Of a DNA stretch of 64,000 bases, positions 45,042-56,700 are shown piece by piece. Source of the DNA: CAWCDJ01 sp963794265. GTDB lineage: Bacteria > Acidobacteriota > Terriglobia > Bryobacterales > Bryobacteraceae. Both the position numbers and the translations under genes were made by a program. Positions within the stretch are counted from its first letter, which is position 1, and every line of letters starts with the position of its first letter. The DNA lies in NCBI GenBank assembly GCA_963794265.1, contig CAWCDJ010000004.1:62001-126000 (forward strand). Reading direction: 5' to 3'. The notes beneath the pieces are model-generated. The model ran no database searches. It saw only the letters and a program-made list of their open reading frames with translations, and had not been told where the DNA came from.

Positions 45042-45087
45042 GATGCCTACAGTATGCTTACGATAGAGACAAGGAACCGACGACAGA
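45042..45087. promoter_or_regulatory. 46-bp divergent promoter region of the TonB receptor and LytTR genes
   Basis: On the minus strand TACTGT (45,054-45,049) ends 8 nt before the receptor GTG, predicting a leaderless start. On the plus strand TACAGT (45,048-45,053) overlaps it almost entirely, and TACGAT (45,059-45,064) is a second choice. AAGGA at 45,071-45,075 serves the LytTR ATG. Confidence 0.45.
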
Positions 45088-45902
45088 ATGACGCGCGGGA
45101 CGGATCTGGCGACAGACGGGCGGATTTTGCCGGTGAGCGGACATGCGTCCGCACCGCTTCGGGTCCTGATCGTGGACGACGAACCCGTGGCGCGCCGTGT
45201 GCTTCGGGACGAACTCGAGACGTTCCCCGATGTCCTGGTCACCGGCGAAGCCGAAAACGGAGAGCAGGCCATCGCCGGGATCGCCCGTTCCCAGCCCGAT
45301 CTCGTCCTGCTCGACCTCGAGATGCCCGGCATGGGCGGCTTCGACGTGATCCGCCGCCTGCCGGAAGGCTCCCTTCCCATCGTCGTCATCGTCACCGCGT
45401 ACAACGAGCACGCTATCCGGGCCTTTGAAGCCGGGGCGCTCGACTACCTCTTGAAGCCGGTCAGCCGGGAGCGGATCGAGAAGACGCTGGACCGCGTGCG
45501 CGCCCTGCGCCCCAGAAAACTCGAAGTGGCGGAGTCGCTGGTGCGCCTCAACGAAATTGAGGAAACCCCGGCCGCGCAGCGCAGCCGCAAGATCGTGGGG
45601 CGCAGCGGCGAGGAGTATTACCTGCTCGATCTCGACGACGTGCTGGCATTTCAGGCGGAGCGCGAGATCGTCTGGATCGTGACCGCCCGCCGCCGCTACA
45701 CCGCCACGCATACGCTGCGGAATATCGGCGAACGCCTGCGCGAATCGGCGTTCCAGCGAGTTCACCGGAACGCGCTGGTCAATGTGAATCATGTGCGCAA
45801 GATGGCCCCGCTGAGCAGCCAGCGCTGGCTGCTCACCCTGACTAACGGCCAGGAATTCATTGTCAGCAAGCGGCAGGCGCACGCTGTCCGCCAGATGCTT
45901 CA

Positions 45903-45909
<7 letters not shown>
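45088..45909 (+). CDS. LytTR-family response regulator
   Basis: A 273-residue regulator. The receiver (about residues 24-135) has the acidic pair VDDEP, the phospho-Asp in DLVLLDLEMPGMGGFDV, Thr in IVTAYNEHA and Lys in DYLLKPVSRER. A linker leads to the LytTR DNA-binding domain (about 165-270), with the typical HRNALVNVNHVRKM and TLTNGQEFIVSK. It binds direct repeats, usually upstream of secreted or surface genes. The kinase gene begins inside its last codons, so the pair is one transcript. The divergent TonB receptor is the obvious candidate target. Confidence 0.93.
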
Positions 45910-47780
<1,871 letters not shown>

Positions 47781-47799
47781 GCGTCATAGCGCGCACTTA

Positions 47800-47832
47800 C
47801 CGTTAGCAGCCGTCAGGCGCGGCTGCTAACGG
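47800..47832. terminator. Perfect 13-bp stem hairpin after lytS
   Basis: CCGTTAGCAGCCG (47,800-47,812) pairs exactly with CGGCTGCTAACGG (47,820-47,832) around a 7-nt loop. There is no T-run behind it, so it may terminate with a factor or act as a protein-binding site. It is 20 nt after the LytS stop and 124 nt before the next start. Confidence 0.6.
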
Positions 47833-47956
47833 CTGTATCAGTGTTTGCGATGCAACCGATCCAAACTTTCTCGGCTCACAATGGCAAGCCGTGTGCTACA
47901 ACATGAAACAAAGGCGCCTCGTCGCGACGTCATTATTAGAGGGGTTAGGATACGCC

Positions 47957-48544
47957 ATGAGGGAACAACGATACGTCGAGATCCCCGGGAGTAAAACTCA
48001 CGAGCTTCCGCCCTTGCTCGTGCATTCCGCCACGGAAGGTGCGGCGGACCTCAATTCCGTGATGCTCGAAGCCGAGGACATGCTGGCGCCCAGCGACGCC
48101 GAGGAGAGCGTCCTGGAGCAGCGAAAATACGACCTGGCGCTGCAACTCGCGGAACAATACAAACACCTGCTTTCACACTGGCTTTGGGGCGATTCCGTGC
48201 TCGAATGGATCCGCCAGTGCGAGATCACGTTCGAGAGCGAGGACACGTTGCGGAAGCTGCTGCATCCGGATGTATGGCCGCATGCCGGACGGGCGAGCTT
48301 CGTCACCCTGCTCGAAGAGAAGAACGTTCCGACCCGTGGAGTAGCCATCGAAAAGGCGGTCGGCTTGAGGCTTACGTTCCGCCAACCTCCGCCGGTCGAC
48401 TGCTTTTCGAGCCAGTTTTTGTTCTATCTGAACGCCACCGTGGCGGGGAGCGCTTACCAGGCATGGTCGCACTTGTTTCCCCAGGAGCCGGCGCTACTTC
48501 CGCCGGAGCGCTTCCACTTCGACGTACTCGACCTCGGCAACTGA
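47957..48544 (+). CDS. Hypothetical protein, 195 aa
   Basis: A soluble, acidic 195-residue protein with no recognised domain. The N-terminal part (REQRYVEIPGSKTHELPP) is disordered or beta; the middle is helical (LEQRKYDLALQLAEQYKHLLSHWLWGDS), and the end is a compact alpha+beta domain (VIEKAVGLRLTF-like). The ATG at 47,957 is preceded by GAGGGG and AGGA at suitable spacing and is preferred over the GTG at 47,891. A -10-like hexamer is not obvious. No family or partner is evident; it sits between LytS and a metabolic gene. Confidence 0.65.
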   Translation: MREQRYVEIPGSKTHELPPLLVHSATEGAADLNSVMLEAEDMLAPSDAEESVLEQRKYDLALQLAEQYKHLLSHWLWGDSVLEWIRQCEITFESEDTLRKLLHPDVWPHAGRASFVTLLEEKNVPTRGVAIEKAVGLRLTFRQPPPVDCFSSQFLFYLNATVAGSAYQAWSHLFPQEPALLPPERFHFDVLDLGN

Positions 48545-48553
48545 TCGCTCCGT

Positions 48554-48559
48554 TATAAT
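48554..48559 (+). promoter_or_regulatory. TATAAT -10-like element before the secreted TIM-barrel gene
   Basis: A perfect TATAAT overlaps an ATG at 48,558 and ends 7 nt before the ATG at 48,567. This predicts transcription from about 48,566, a leaderless mRNA, and excludes the upstream ATG. No -35 is recognisable. Confidence 0.45.
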
Positions 48560-48566
48560 GCGGAGC

Positions 48567-49478
48567 ATGACCCGATCGACACGTCGCGACTGGCTCGCCG
48601 GATCCGCGCTGGCTCTCTTGGCCCGCCCCCTCGCGGCCCTGCCGCTTTCCGAAATCAAGCTCGGGATCACCACCGACGAAATTGACGACGACGTTCTCAC
48701 CGCCGCGAAGTTCCTGCGGCAGCACAATCTCAAGTGGGCCGAGGTCCGCAACATCTGGGGCCCCTACAACACTTCGCAGCCGGTGGAGAGAGTCCGCGAG
48801 GCCGCCCGCATTTTCGATGAAAACGGCATCCGCGTCTCGATCGAAAGCACTGGTTTTTTCAAGATCCCGCTGCCGCCCGATACGCCCGAAGGCCGGAAGG
48901 TTCTCGAGGAACAGTGGAAGCTGCTGGATGCCGGGGTGGAGCGCGCGAAGATCTTCGGCACCGGCAAGCTCCGCATTTTCACGTTCATGCTGCGCAAGGG
49001 CGAGACCCCCTCGGCCGCGAGCCATGCCAGGATCGACGAACTGCTGCGCGAAGCCGCGCGCCGCGCCAGGGGCTATCGGCTGGCCGTGGAGAACATCGGC
49101 GGCGGCCATGTCGCCACCGGCGCGCAGGCGGCGGCGCTGTTGAAGCGCGTCAGGGAGCCCAACGTGGGCATCGCCTGGGATCCGAACAATGCCGGCGAAT
49201 CCGGAGAGCAGGCTTTCCCCGCCGGCTACCGCAAGCTGGACCCGGCCCGCATCTTCCACGTGCACCTGCGCGATTACAAGCACCAGCCGGATGGCAAGGT
49301 CGTCTGGACCGCGGTGGGCCAGGGCGAGTTCGACAACCTGGGCCAGATCCGGGCGCTGCGGAAAGACGGCTACCGCGAAACGTTCACGCTCGAGACCCAC
49401 TGGCGCGATCCGAAAGGCCGGATGTATTCGACCGAGACGTCGCTGGCGGGGCTGTTGAAGGTCATCGAAAAGGTTTGA
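48567..49478 (+). CDS. Tat-exported sugar phosphate isomerase/epimerase-like protein
   Basis: A 303-residue xylose-isomerase-like TIM barrel exported through Tat (STRRDWLAGSALALLARPLAA). The barrel has KLGITTDEIDDDVLTAAKFL, a metal-binding GYRLAVENIGGGH, VGIAWDPNNAGESGEQ, and the late IFHVHLRDYKHQPDGK with the catalytic His/Glu neighbourhood (FTLETHW). It is a second member of the family found at 30,864, but without the DUF4159 partner. The start at 48,567 follows from the TATAAT at 48,554. Substrate unknown; many relatives act on uncommon sugars. Confidence 0.8.
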   Translation: MTRSTRRDWLAGSALALLARPLAALPLSEIKLGITTDEIDDDVLTAAKFLRQHNLKWAEVRNIWGPYNTSQPVERVREAARIFDENGIRVSIESTGFFKIPLPPDTPEGRKVLEEQWKLLDAGVERAKIFGTGKLRIFTFMLRKGETPSAASHARIDELLREAARRARGYRLAVENIGGGHVATGAQAAALLKRVREPNVGIAWDPNNAGESGEQAFPAGYRKLDPARIFHVHLRDYKHQPDGKVVWTAVGQGEFDNLGQIRALRKDGYRETFTLETHWRDPKGRMYSTETSLAGLLKVIEKV

Positions 49479-49496
49479 AAGACGTGCGCTGCACGC

Positions 49497-49526
49497 ACAG
49501 ATCCGCGACAGTAAGGGAGCGGGCTA
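49497..49526. repeat. Dispersed intergenic repeat, copy 4 (single arm)
   Basis: GCACAGATCCGCGACAGTAA followed by GGGAGCGGGC matches the right arm of the copy at 42,454-42,481 with a few substitutions. It lies between convergent genes and touches the last three bases of the aminotransferase gene. Confidence 0.6.
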
Positions 49527-50594
49527 GGATTCCAGCGCCGCGCCGATGCGCTTCAGTCCTTCGGCAAATATTTCGCTGTTGACTCCCATGCCAATCCGAA
49601 TCCGATTGGGCACTTCGAAGAATCGCCCGGGCACCGCCGAAGTCTCGTGCTCCGCCCGCAGCTTCTCCAAAAACCCGCCGGCATCTCCGCTGGCTACCCG
49701 CGGAAAGCAGGTGGTGCCCCACGGCGCCGCCGGCGCGCCCAGCTCGGGGTGCGCCGCCAGGAACTCGCCGAGCAGCCTGCGGTCGGCTTCCAGCACCCGC
49801 CGCGCGCGCTCGCGGAGCACGTCCAGATGCTCGAACGCCGCCACGCTGAGCTGCTCGCCGGGATGCACGGGCGTAGCACCGAAAATGTCGTTGAGCCGCC
49901 GCATTCGCCAGGCCAGGTCCGGCGCCGCCAGAATCCAGCCGCAGCGCAGTCCGCTCACACCGTAAATTTTGGTGAGGCTGCTGGTCACGATGAACTCGGG
50001 CCCGAGGTGGAACGAACTCCGCGGCGGGTTCTCGTAGACCGCATCGAGATACACTTCATCGACCAACACCCGGGTGCCGGCGCTTCGTGCCAACTCGCCC
50101 ACTTCGCGCAATACGCCTTCGGGGGTGAGAACGCTCGTCGGATTGTGCAGGTTGGTGATGACGATCAGTTTCGTTTTCAGGTTGATGGCGCTGCGGATCT
50201 CGGCGGGATCCACCGCGAATCCATTCTCTTCGCGGCGCGCGAAGCGCTTCACATCCGCTTCCAGATAGAGCGCCGCATCCAGCAGCGGGCCATAGACGGG
50301 CTGTTCGATGAGCACCTCGTCGCCCGGTTCGATCAGCGCGGCCATTGCCAGATGATTCGCCATCGACGTGCCCGTGGACTCCACCACGCAATCCGGATCT
50401 GCGCCGTAGCGGCCCGCAATCGCACCCTGGAGCGGAGAATAACCGTAGCCGTTGTTGCCGTTGATTTCCAGCCTGGAAAAATCCACCGGCAGATCGCGCA
50501 TCGGGAAGGGGCCTACGCCGCTGGTGGCCAGGTTGTACCTGGCGCGGCTTTGGGTCTTGGCCCAGTGCATGTACTCGGAATATTTATGTCTCAT
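49524..50594 (-). CDS. PLP-dependent class I/II aminotransferase
   Basis: A 356-residue fold-type I aminotransferase. The PLP-phosphate region is VESTGTSMANHLAMAAL. The substrate/PLP Asn is in NLHNPTSVLTPEG, the cofactor Asp/Tyr in VLVDEVYLDAVYE, and the Schiff-base Lys in SSLTKIYGVSGLRCGW. The C-terminus carries the carboxylate-binding Arg (FEVPNRIRIGMG). It resembles the MalY/aspartate aminotransferase-like branch; the substrate is not defined. TATATT lies about 14 nt and GGAG about 4 nt before the ATG. Confidence 0.9.
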   Translation of the reverse strand: MRHKYSEYMHWAKTQSRARYNLATSGVGPFPMRDLPVDFSRLEINGNNGYGYSPLQGAIAGRYGADPDCVVESTGTSMANHLAMAALIEPGDEVLIEQPVYGPLLDAALYLEADVKRFARREENGFAVDPAEIRSAINLKTKLIVITNLHNPTSVLTPEGVLREVGELARSAGTRVLVDEVYLDAVYENPPRSSFHLGPEFIVTSSLTKIYGVSGLRCGWILAAPDLAWRMRRLNDIFGATPVHPGEQLSVAAFEHLDVLRERARRVLEADRRLLGEFLAAHPELGAPAAPWGTTCFPRVASGDAGGFLEKLRAEHETSAVPGRFFEVPNRIRIGMGVNSEIFAEGLKRIGAALES

Positions 50595-50636
50595 CGGCTC
50601 CAGTACCTAATATACGGGGGGCGCCGCTAGAGCCGT

Positions 50637-51713
50637 TCATGCCGAGGCGATCATCGCCAGCAGTTTCTCACGCTTCGCATCCTTCGCCACGTCATACGGT
50701 GTCCTTCCCGCGCGGTCGCGCCTGGCAACGTCTCCGCCGCCCGCGATCAGCGCCTGCATCATGCGGGTGTTGCCTCGGGCCGCCGCCTGGTGGACCGCCG
50801 TCCATCCCTCTGTGTCGGGAATGTTCGGGCTGGCCTTTCGGGCCAGCAGCCAGAGCGCGCGCGACATCTGCCCCCACCGGATCAGGTCGTTGAGCAGGGG
50901 CTTGCCGTTGGCCTCGGCGCGGTCGGGGTCGGCTCCGTGCGCGATCGCCAGTTCCGCCAGTTCGAAGTGCTGGCCCCAGACGGCGTGAGCGAGCGCTTCG
51001 CAGGGGTCCGCATCGTGTTCGAGCAGGAGCCGGAACATCTCCACGTGCGTCGATCCGGCTGCGAAATAGGTGGCATCGAGTTCGTGGCCCCAGGCCGCGG
51101 TCCGGGCTCTCACATCGGCTCCGTTCGCGATCAGCAGGCGCGCAATTTCCACGGTATTTATGTCCGGAAGGCGCGAGCCCGCGGCGCATTGCAGCGCGGT
51201 GAGTCCGCCGTGGTCGCGTTCGCGCGCGAATTCCGGCCGCTCGCGAAGGGCCTTTTCGACCGCGCGCCGGTCTCCTAAAGCGGCTCCGGAAAAACCGTCG
51301 ATCCGGGCGCCCGCTTCCATCAGCCGCTTGACGTAATCGGGCTCGCCGGTGAACGCGGCGATGATCAGCGCGCGGGCCGGCGGCCATGCGCCGGTGAGCT
51401 CCGGGTCGGCGCCGTGTTCGAGAAGCCACCCCAGGCACGCCAGCCGCTCCCGCAGCGGTCTCGAAGCATCCGCGTGCGGCTCCTCCTGAAGCAGCACGTG
51501 CAGCGGCCGGTAATTCCGGTAGGAAGCGTTGAGATCGGCGCCGGCGCGGCAAAGTAGTTCAATCGCCGGCAGAAAGGCCACGCGCGCCGCTTCGAGAATA
51601 GCCCTGGGCCTGCGCGCCCCGTGGGGAGCGGCCTTCAGTGCAGCCCGCACCGCGGCGATCTCCCGCGACCGAATCGCCAGTATCAGTTCTTCCGGCACGC
51701 TTCTACTGAGCAT
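50637..51713 (-). CDS. Ankyrin-repeat protein, 358 aa
   Basis: About seven ankyrin units of 33 residues are visible: for example FLPAIELLCRAGADLNASYRN, LIANGADVRART and GNTRMMQALIAGGGDV. The unit hallmark xGxTPLHxAA appears as GWTAVHQAAARGNT and GLTALQCAAGS. No signal peptide or membrane segment is seen, so it is cytoplasmic. Ankyrin proteins bind other proteins; no partner is suggested by its neighbours. It is divergent from the MFS gene across 46 bp. Confidence 0.85.
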   Translation of the reverse strand: MLSRSVPEELILAIRSREIAAVRAALKAAPHGARRPRAILEAARVAFLPAIELLCRAGADLNASYRNYRPLHVLLQEEPHADASRPLRERLACLGWLLEHGADPELTGAWPPARALIIAAFTGEPDYVKRLMEAGARIDGFSGAALGDRRAVEKALRERPEFARERDHGGLTALQCAAGSRLPDINTVEIARLLIANGADVRARTAAWGHELDATYFAAGSTHVEMFRLLLEHDADPCEALAHAVWGQHFELAELAIAHGADPDRAEANGKPLLNDLIRWGQMSRALWLLARKASPNIPDTEGWTAVHQAAARGNTRMMQALIAGGGDVARRDRAGRTPYDVAKDAKREKLLAMIASA

Positions 51714-51759
51714 AGCCTATCGCAATTTATGGGAGCGTGCCTCCTGGGATAATGGAGCC
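51714..51759. promoter_or_regulatory. 46-bp divergent ankyrin / MFS intergenic
   Basis: GATAAT (51,748-51,753) on the plus strand ends 6 nt before the MFS ATG, so transcription would start at the ATG. A minus-strand TAAATT (51,729-51,724) ends about 10 nt before the ankyrin ATG. GGAG at 51,754-51,757 is a Shine-Dalgarno only if transcription begins further upstream. Confidence 0.4.
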
Positions 51760-52956
51760 ATGGCAAGCCCCGCGCAACAGGCGGCGCCCTGTTCGCCGGG
51801 GCAGCCGCGAGCCCGCACCGCGGCGGTTGTGTGCGCCGGCTTTTGCGCGTTCCTGACCCTGTACGCTCCGCAACCTCTTCTGCCGATGCTGGCGTCGGCA
51901 TTCCACGCATCGGCGGCCGCAGTCAGCCTGCTGGTCACGTCCTCAACCCTGGCGGTGGCTCTGGCGGCGCCGTTCACGGGGGTGATCTCCGATCGCTGGG
52001 GCCGCAAGGGCGTCATGGTTCCCGCCGCTTTCCTGCTGGCGGTGCCGACGCTGCTGGCAGCCACCTCGGCCGGCCTGGGACAGCTCATCTTCTGGAGATT
52101 CTGGCAGGGTGTCTTCACCCCCGGCATCTTCGCGGTGACCATCGCGTACATCAATGAGGAATGGGAAACCGAAACCGGAGCGGCCGTGGCGGCCTACGTC
52201 GCCGGGACGGTCCTGGGCGGATTCTCGGGACGGATGGTGACGGCGGTCGTGGCGCAGCATTCGTCGTGGCGCTGGGCCTTCGTGGCGCTGGGCCTGCTGA
52301 ACCTATTGGGCGGGGTAGCCATCTGGCGGTGGCTGCCGCCGGGACGCCGCTTCGTCCGCGGCGTCAAGGGCGCTCCGGTGTTGCGACCCACCCTGCGGCA
52401 CTTGCGCAATCCGCGGCTGCTCGCGACCTATGCCGTTGCGTTCTGCGTGCTGTTCACACTGGTGGCGACCTTCACATACATCAACTTCTACCTGGCCGCG
52501 CCGCCCTTCCGGCTCGACACCCAGGCCCTGGCGCTGCTGTTCGTGGTCTATCTGGTGGGCGCGGCCATTACACCCTACGCCGGCCGGGCGATCGACCGCC
52601 TGGGCCACAAGGCGGCGCTGGTGATGGCGTTCGGCGGCGGCATCTGCGGCGTGGCGCTCACACTGGTCCACAGCATGGCTGCGGTGCTGGCCGGGCTCGC
52701 GCTCTGCTGCACCGGAGTGTTCATCGCCAACGCCGCGAGCTCGAGCTACGTGGGAGTGGTCGCGCGAGAGGCACGCGCCGCCGCGGTGGGGCTGTACGTC
52801 ATGTTCTACTACGCTGGCGGCACGTTCGGCTCGGCGGTGCCGGGGTATTTCTGGGCGCGCGGCGGATGGCCGGCGTGCGTGGCGCTGGTGATCGGGGTGC
52901 AGGCGGCGACCATCGCGATATCGGTCGCGTTCTGGGGGCCGCCCAAGGTAGGATAG
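51760..52956 (+). CDS. Major facilitator superfamily transporter (YnfM-like)
   Basis: A 398-residue, twelve-helix MFS exporter. Helices 1-2 surround PQPLLPMLASAF. The motif A loop is GVISDRWGRKGVM, and helix 4 has FWRFWQGVFTPGIFA. The second half carries YAGRAIDRLGHKAALV in the matching loop. It resembles the YnfM/drug-or-sugar efflux group. The preceding in-frame extension to 51,529 is a shadow of the ankyrin gene. It stands alone in its orientation, ending just before the FHA/kinase locus. Confidence 0.88.
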   Translation: MASPAQQAAPCSPGQPRARTAAVVCAGFCAFLTLYAPQPLLPMLASAFHASAAAVSLLVTSSTLAVALAAPFTGVISDRWGRKGVMVPAAFLLAVPTLLAATSAGLGQLIFWRFWQGVFTPGIFAVTIAYINEEWETETGAAVAAYVAGTVLGGFSGRMVTAVVAQHSSWRWAFVALGLLNLLGGVAIWRWLPPGRRFVRGVKGAPVLRPTLRHLRNPRLLATYAVAFCVLFTLVATFTYINFYLAAPPFRLDTQALALLFVVYLVGAAITPYAGRAIDRLGHKAALVMAFGGGICGVALTLVHSMAAVLAGLALCCTGVFIANAASSSYVGVVAREARAAAVGLYVMFYYAGGTFGSAVPGYFWARGGWPACVALVIGVQAATIAISVAFWGPPKVG

Positions 52957-52988
52957 GCCTCCTGGCCCGTCCAGGCGAGCGCAGCGCC

Positions 52989-53750
52989 CTAACCTACTTC
53001 GAACTTGAGTACGGCTTCGCCCAGGTGGATCTCGTCTCCCTGCTCGAGCTTCGCGCCGCGGCTGTCGCGGTGGACCTCCTGGCTCATGCCGTCGCGCACG
53101 ATCCAAATACCGCATTCGCCGGGGCGCGGGCCGCGCGCGTACCAGCGATCGTTGAACAGCCGGTATTCGCGCGCGGCGCGGTCGTACTGGATGTGAGCGT
53201 GCTCGCGCGAAACCGTTTCATCGTCCAGAACCAAATCGTTGCGGCGGTAGAGACCGCCGGCACGGTAAACATCGGCCACCCGCCCGATGTTCGTGCGGGC
53301 CTTGGCAAGCGGGAACTCCTTCCCTTCCCGCGCGACCAGGCGGGCCTCCGGTCCGCCGGCAGCCTCTTGCGAAGCGGTCTCCACCACCAGCCATTCCTCG
53401 CCGCTCTGCGGCAGACCGGCAGTTGCCTGCACTTCCACGCGCAGGGTATCGGAATAGCGGCAGCCCCCGTCGCGGAGCGAAGCGCGGACCTCCTGTTCCA
53501 GATATTGGCGGAAAAACCGGCCCGCGAATAACCCGACGCGGTCTTCTTCCACGCCGCGCATCCGCACCCGCAGCAGGTCGTACGGAAAGACCTTCTTGCC
53601 CCCGGAGCGGTAGCTCTTCTCACGAATTCGGTCGAGCACGGCCAGGCGGATCTCCGCCAGTTCCGGCGGCACCTCCGGTTTCGTCGCGGTCGCCAGCGGC
53701 GCTTCGAGCAGCGTCCGTCCGAACCTCTCCAGAAATTCGCTGATGTTCAT
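52989..53750 (-). CDS. FHA-domain protein, last gene of the kinase/peptidoglycan-synthase operon
   Basis: A 253-residue cytoplasmic protein. The N-terminal half (about 1-125) is an alpha+beta domain that resembles the N-terminal domain of FhaA-type proteins. The C-terminal FHA domain (about 145-253) binds phosphothreonine peptides. It keeps IGR (155-157), SREH (181-184) and the Asn/Asp of LFNDRW (about 200), so binding looks intact. The ATG overlaps the stop of the SEDS-PBP gene (ATGA), giving close translational coupling. The likely partner is a phosphorylated cytoplasmic segment of the fusion or the kinase itself. Confidence 0.85.
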   Translation of the reverse strand: MNISEFLERFGRTLLEAPLATATKPEVPPELAEIRLAVLDRIREKSYRSGGKKVFPYDLLRVRMRGVEEDRVGLFAGRFFRQYLEQEVRASLRDGGCRYSDTLRVEVQATAGLPQSGEEWLVVETASQEAAGGPEARLVAREGKEFPLAKARTNIGRVADVYRAGGLYRRNDLVLDDETVSREHAHIQYDRAAREYRLFNDRWYARGPRPGECGIWIVRDGMSQEVHRDSRGAKLEQGDEIHLGEAVLKFEVG

Positions 53751-56700
53751 AGCAACCCCAAACTCTTTGCCGATTCCATGACTTCCCGCGCGATGGGGGC
53801 GGCCGCCAGCGCGCCGTACCCTCCATGCTCCACCACCACTGCAAACGCCAGGCGCCGGGCGGGCGCGCCGTCGTACGGCGCGAAGCCCGTGAACCAGGAA
53901 TGCGGCATCCCCACGTCCATCTGCGCGGTCCCCGTTTTGCCCGCGAAGCTGACGTCCGACCCCGCCATAGCGCGCCGCCCGGTGCCTTCCGTCACTACCC
54001 GCCGCATGGCCTCTGCCAGGAAGGCGGCCTGCGATTCGGGCAGCATCCGCACCGGGGCGTCGGTGCGGGTATTGCCGCTGTCGGTCTGCCAGCGCCCCTC
54101 GGGCATCTCTCCGCCGGCGGCGATGGTCGCGGCCACCCGCGCCATCTTGAACGGCGAGATCAGCACCGGCCCCTGCCCGTACGCGGCGAAGGGCAGCATC
54201 TTGCGCAACTCGGCCGGGTCGCCGGTCGAGATGCCCATCTGCCCGGCCGTCTCGGCCAGGGCCTTCGCCCCCACATCGTGGACGCCGAGCTGCGCGAAAT
54301 ACGCATTGCAGGAAACCGCGATGGCGCGCTCCATATCGGGGGTGCCGTGCGGACGGTCGCCAATATCGTCTTTGATCGGCCGGTTCCATCCCGGAATCCA
54401 GGTGCCCGCGCGGCCATCCGCCAGCCTGCGGCAGAGGAAGGTGCGATGCCGCAACTCGGGGTCGCGGCTCAGAGCCGCAATGGCGGTTACCAGTTTGAAT
54501 GTCGAGCCCGGCGGATACTCGCCGTAGCGCGCGCGGTCGAGCAACTCGTCGGGCAGCGGGGCCGCTGTGCGCGTGCCGGGCGGATCGGGCGCTGGCAGGC
54601 TCACCATGGCCAGGACATCGCCCGTGCCGGCCTCCAGCACCACCACCGCGCCCTTCTGCCCGTTTAGACGCCGCGCCAGAATCTCCTGCGCACGCAATTG
54701 CAGGCGGATGTCGAGCGTCGTGCGGATATTCCGGTCGCGCGCCAGCACGCGGGCGATCTCCGGGTTGCCCGGCTCGTGCCGGTAGCGCACCAGGGCGGCC
54801 AGTTCGGAGTAGTCGTAGCCCTGGAGCTTGCGGTTGGAATCGTGCTCCACGAGCGACGCGTTCGAAGCGTGGAAGTTCTCCCCCGTCCGCAAGTCGCCCA
54901 GCACCAGGGTGGTGGCCGAGCCGAACGGATAGTGGCGGGTATCGAAGCGCGAGCAGGCCTGGTCGATCGAGATGCCGAGCGCCTGGTAATCGGCCCGGTG
55001 GCGTTCGAGCTCCGCCCAACTGCTGGTGGCCAGCGGGATGCCGTTGCGGTCATAGATGGTGCCGCGGGGAATTTCGGCCGCGATGGAGTTGAGCCGCGGG
55101 TTGTGATGCGGCCGCTTGACGCCGTCGGCTTCGAACGAATGCGCGTCGCGGGCCAGGTAATCGCGGTCCTGGATCACCTGGTAGCGCGCGGCCATCGCGA
55201 CCAGCACGATCGCGGCGCCCGCCAGCGCAAACCGCAGCGGGCGGATGCTGTGCGGCAGCTTCTCGGCATCGCCGCGGTCATCGGCCGATATGGATGCGAG
55301 CAGCGCGAACACCAGAAAGTTCGCCAGCATCGCGGTGTTTCCGGAGCTCAGGAACGGAGACACCACGCCCGAAAGCGGCAGAACGCCAAGCACCCCGGCG
55401 CTGATCAGCAGCATCTCGAAGGCGATCAGGCTCGCCAGACCCAGCCCGAGAAAGAAGCCATAGTGCGTGCCGGCCCGAACCGCCGCGCGCAGCGAACGGG
55501 CCACCAGAAAGCCGATCAACACGAAGACTCCCACCACCCCGAGAAAGCCCCACTCTTCGCCGATGGCCGGCAGCACGAGGTCGGTGTTGCCGGCCGGAAT
55601 CATGGCCGGGTCGCCCCAGCCGGGACCGGAGCCGAACGGCCCGCCCGTCGAGAATCCCCAGAGCGCGTGCGCCAGTTGGTCGCCGCCGTGGACGTCGTTG
55701 TCCCATGGCGAAATCCACATGTGGATGCGGTCCACCACGGTGTGCGGCTGGCCCATGCGGTAGCCGATGGCAACCGACGCGACCATCAGCACCAGCCCCG
55801 CCGCGACCAGCCCCGGACGTCCGCGCGCCGCGCCGAACATCGCGAGAAACACGAAGAAGGTGACCAGCGCCGGACCCAGGTCTTTGAGCACGAAGAACAG
55901 CACCAGGGCTCCCGCAACGGCCACGAGTACCGGAATCATGTGTTCGGCTCGGGCCAGGCCCACACGGCGGAACAGGCGCGGGAAGACGCGCCGCTCCCGC
56001 AAATCGCGCAGCCGGTCCCAGTTGCGCGTGAAGTAGCCGGCCAGAAACAGCACCAGCAGAATTTTGATGAGCTCCACCGGCTGAAACGGCCCCAGGTTCA
56101 CTTTCGCGTCGTTGCCCGCGGGGCCGCGGCCGAATGCCAGCAGCATTCCGAAGAGCCCCATCGCTGCGAACAGCGGGGTGTAGCACCAGTCCGCCAGCCT
56201 GCGGTAGTCGAAGAAGCGCAAAGCCGGCAGCGCCAGAACCAGGCAGCCGAGGAAAACGCCCAGCGCGAACTTCTGGAATTCGAGCGTATCGCGCAGCGGG
56301 TCGCGCAGGCTGACCATCAGGCATAGGCCGATGCCCGAGAGCAGGTGCAAGGCCGGCAAAATCTTGCGGTCGCCGCGGAACCGGGCGAGGCTCCACACCA
56401 GCGCCACCAGGTAGAAGCCGCCGAAGTAGAGCGCGGCCGAGCGCAGCAACTGCCGGCGGAATTCGAGCGGCGTCCGCACTGCCATGAGCGGCTTGAGTTT
56501 CGCGAGCGGCAGATGCTCGGAGCGCCGCAGCGGGGCGAGCGTTCCGATATTGCGCAGGGGGCGCGCCTTGCGCACGGTCTCGAAAATGGCCTCGGAGACG
56601 CGCTCCCGCTCGGCGCGGTCGGGGTAGGCTTCAAGCAGCGGCAGCAGTTCCGCGGGCGAGGAGACGGAGTTCAGGTTTATCAGCCCGGCAGAACCTTCGA

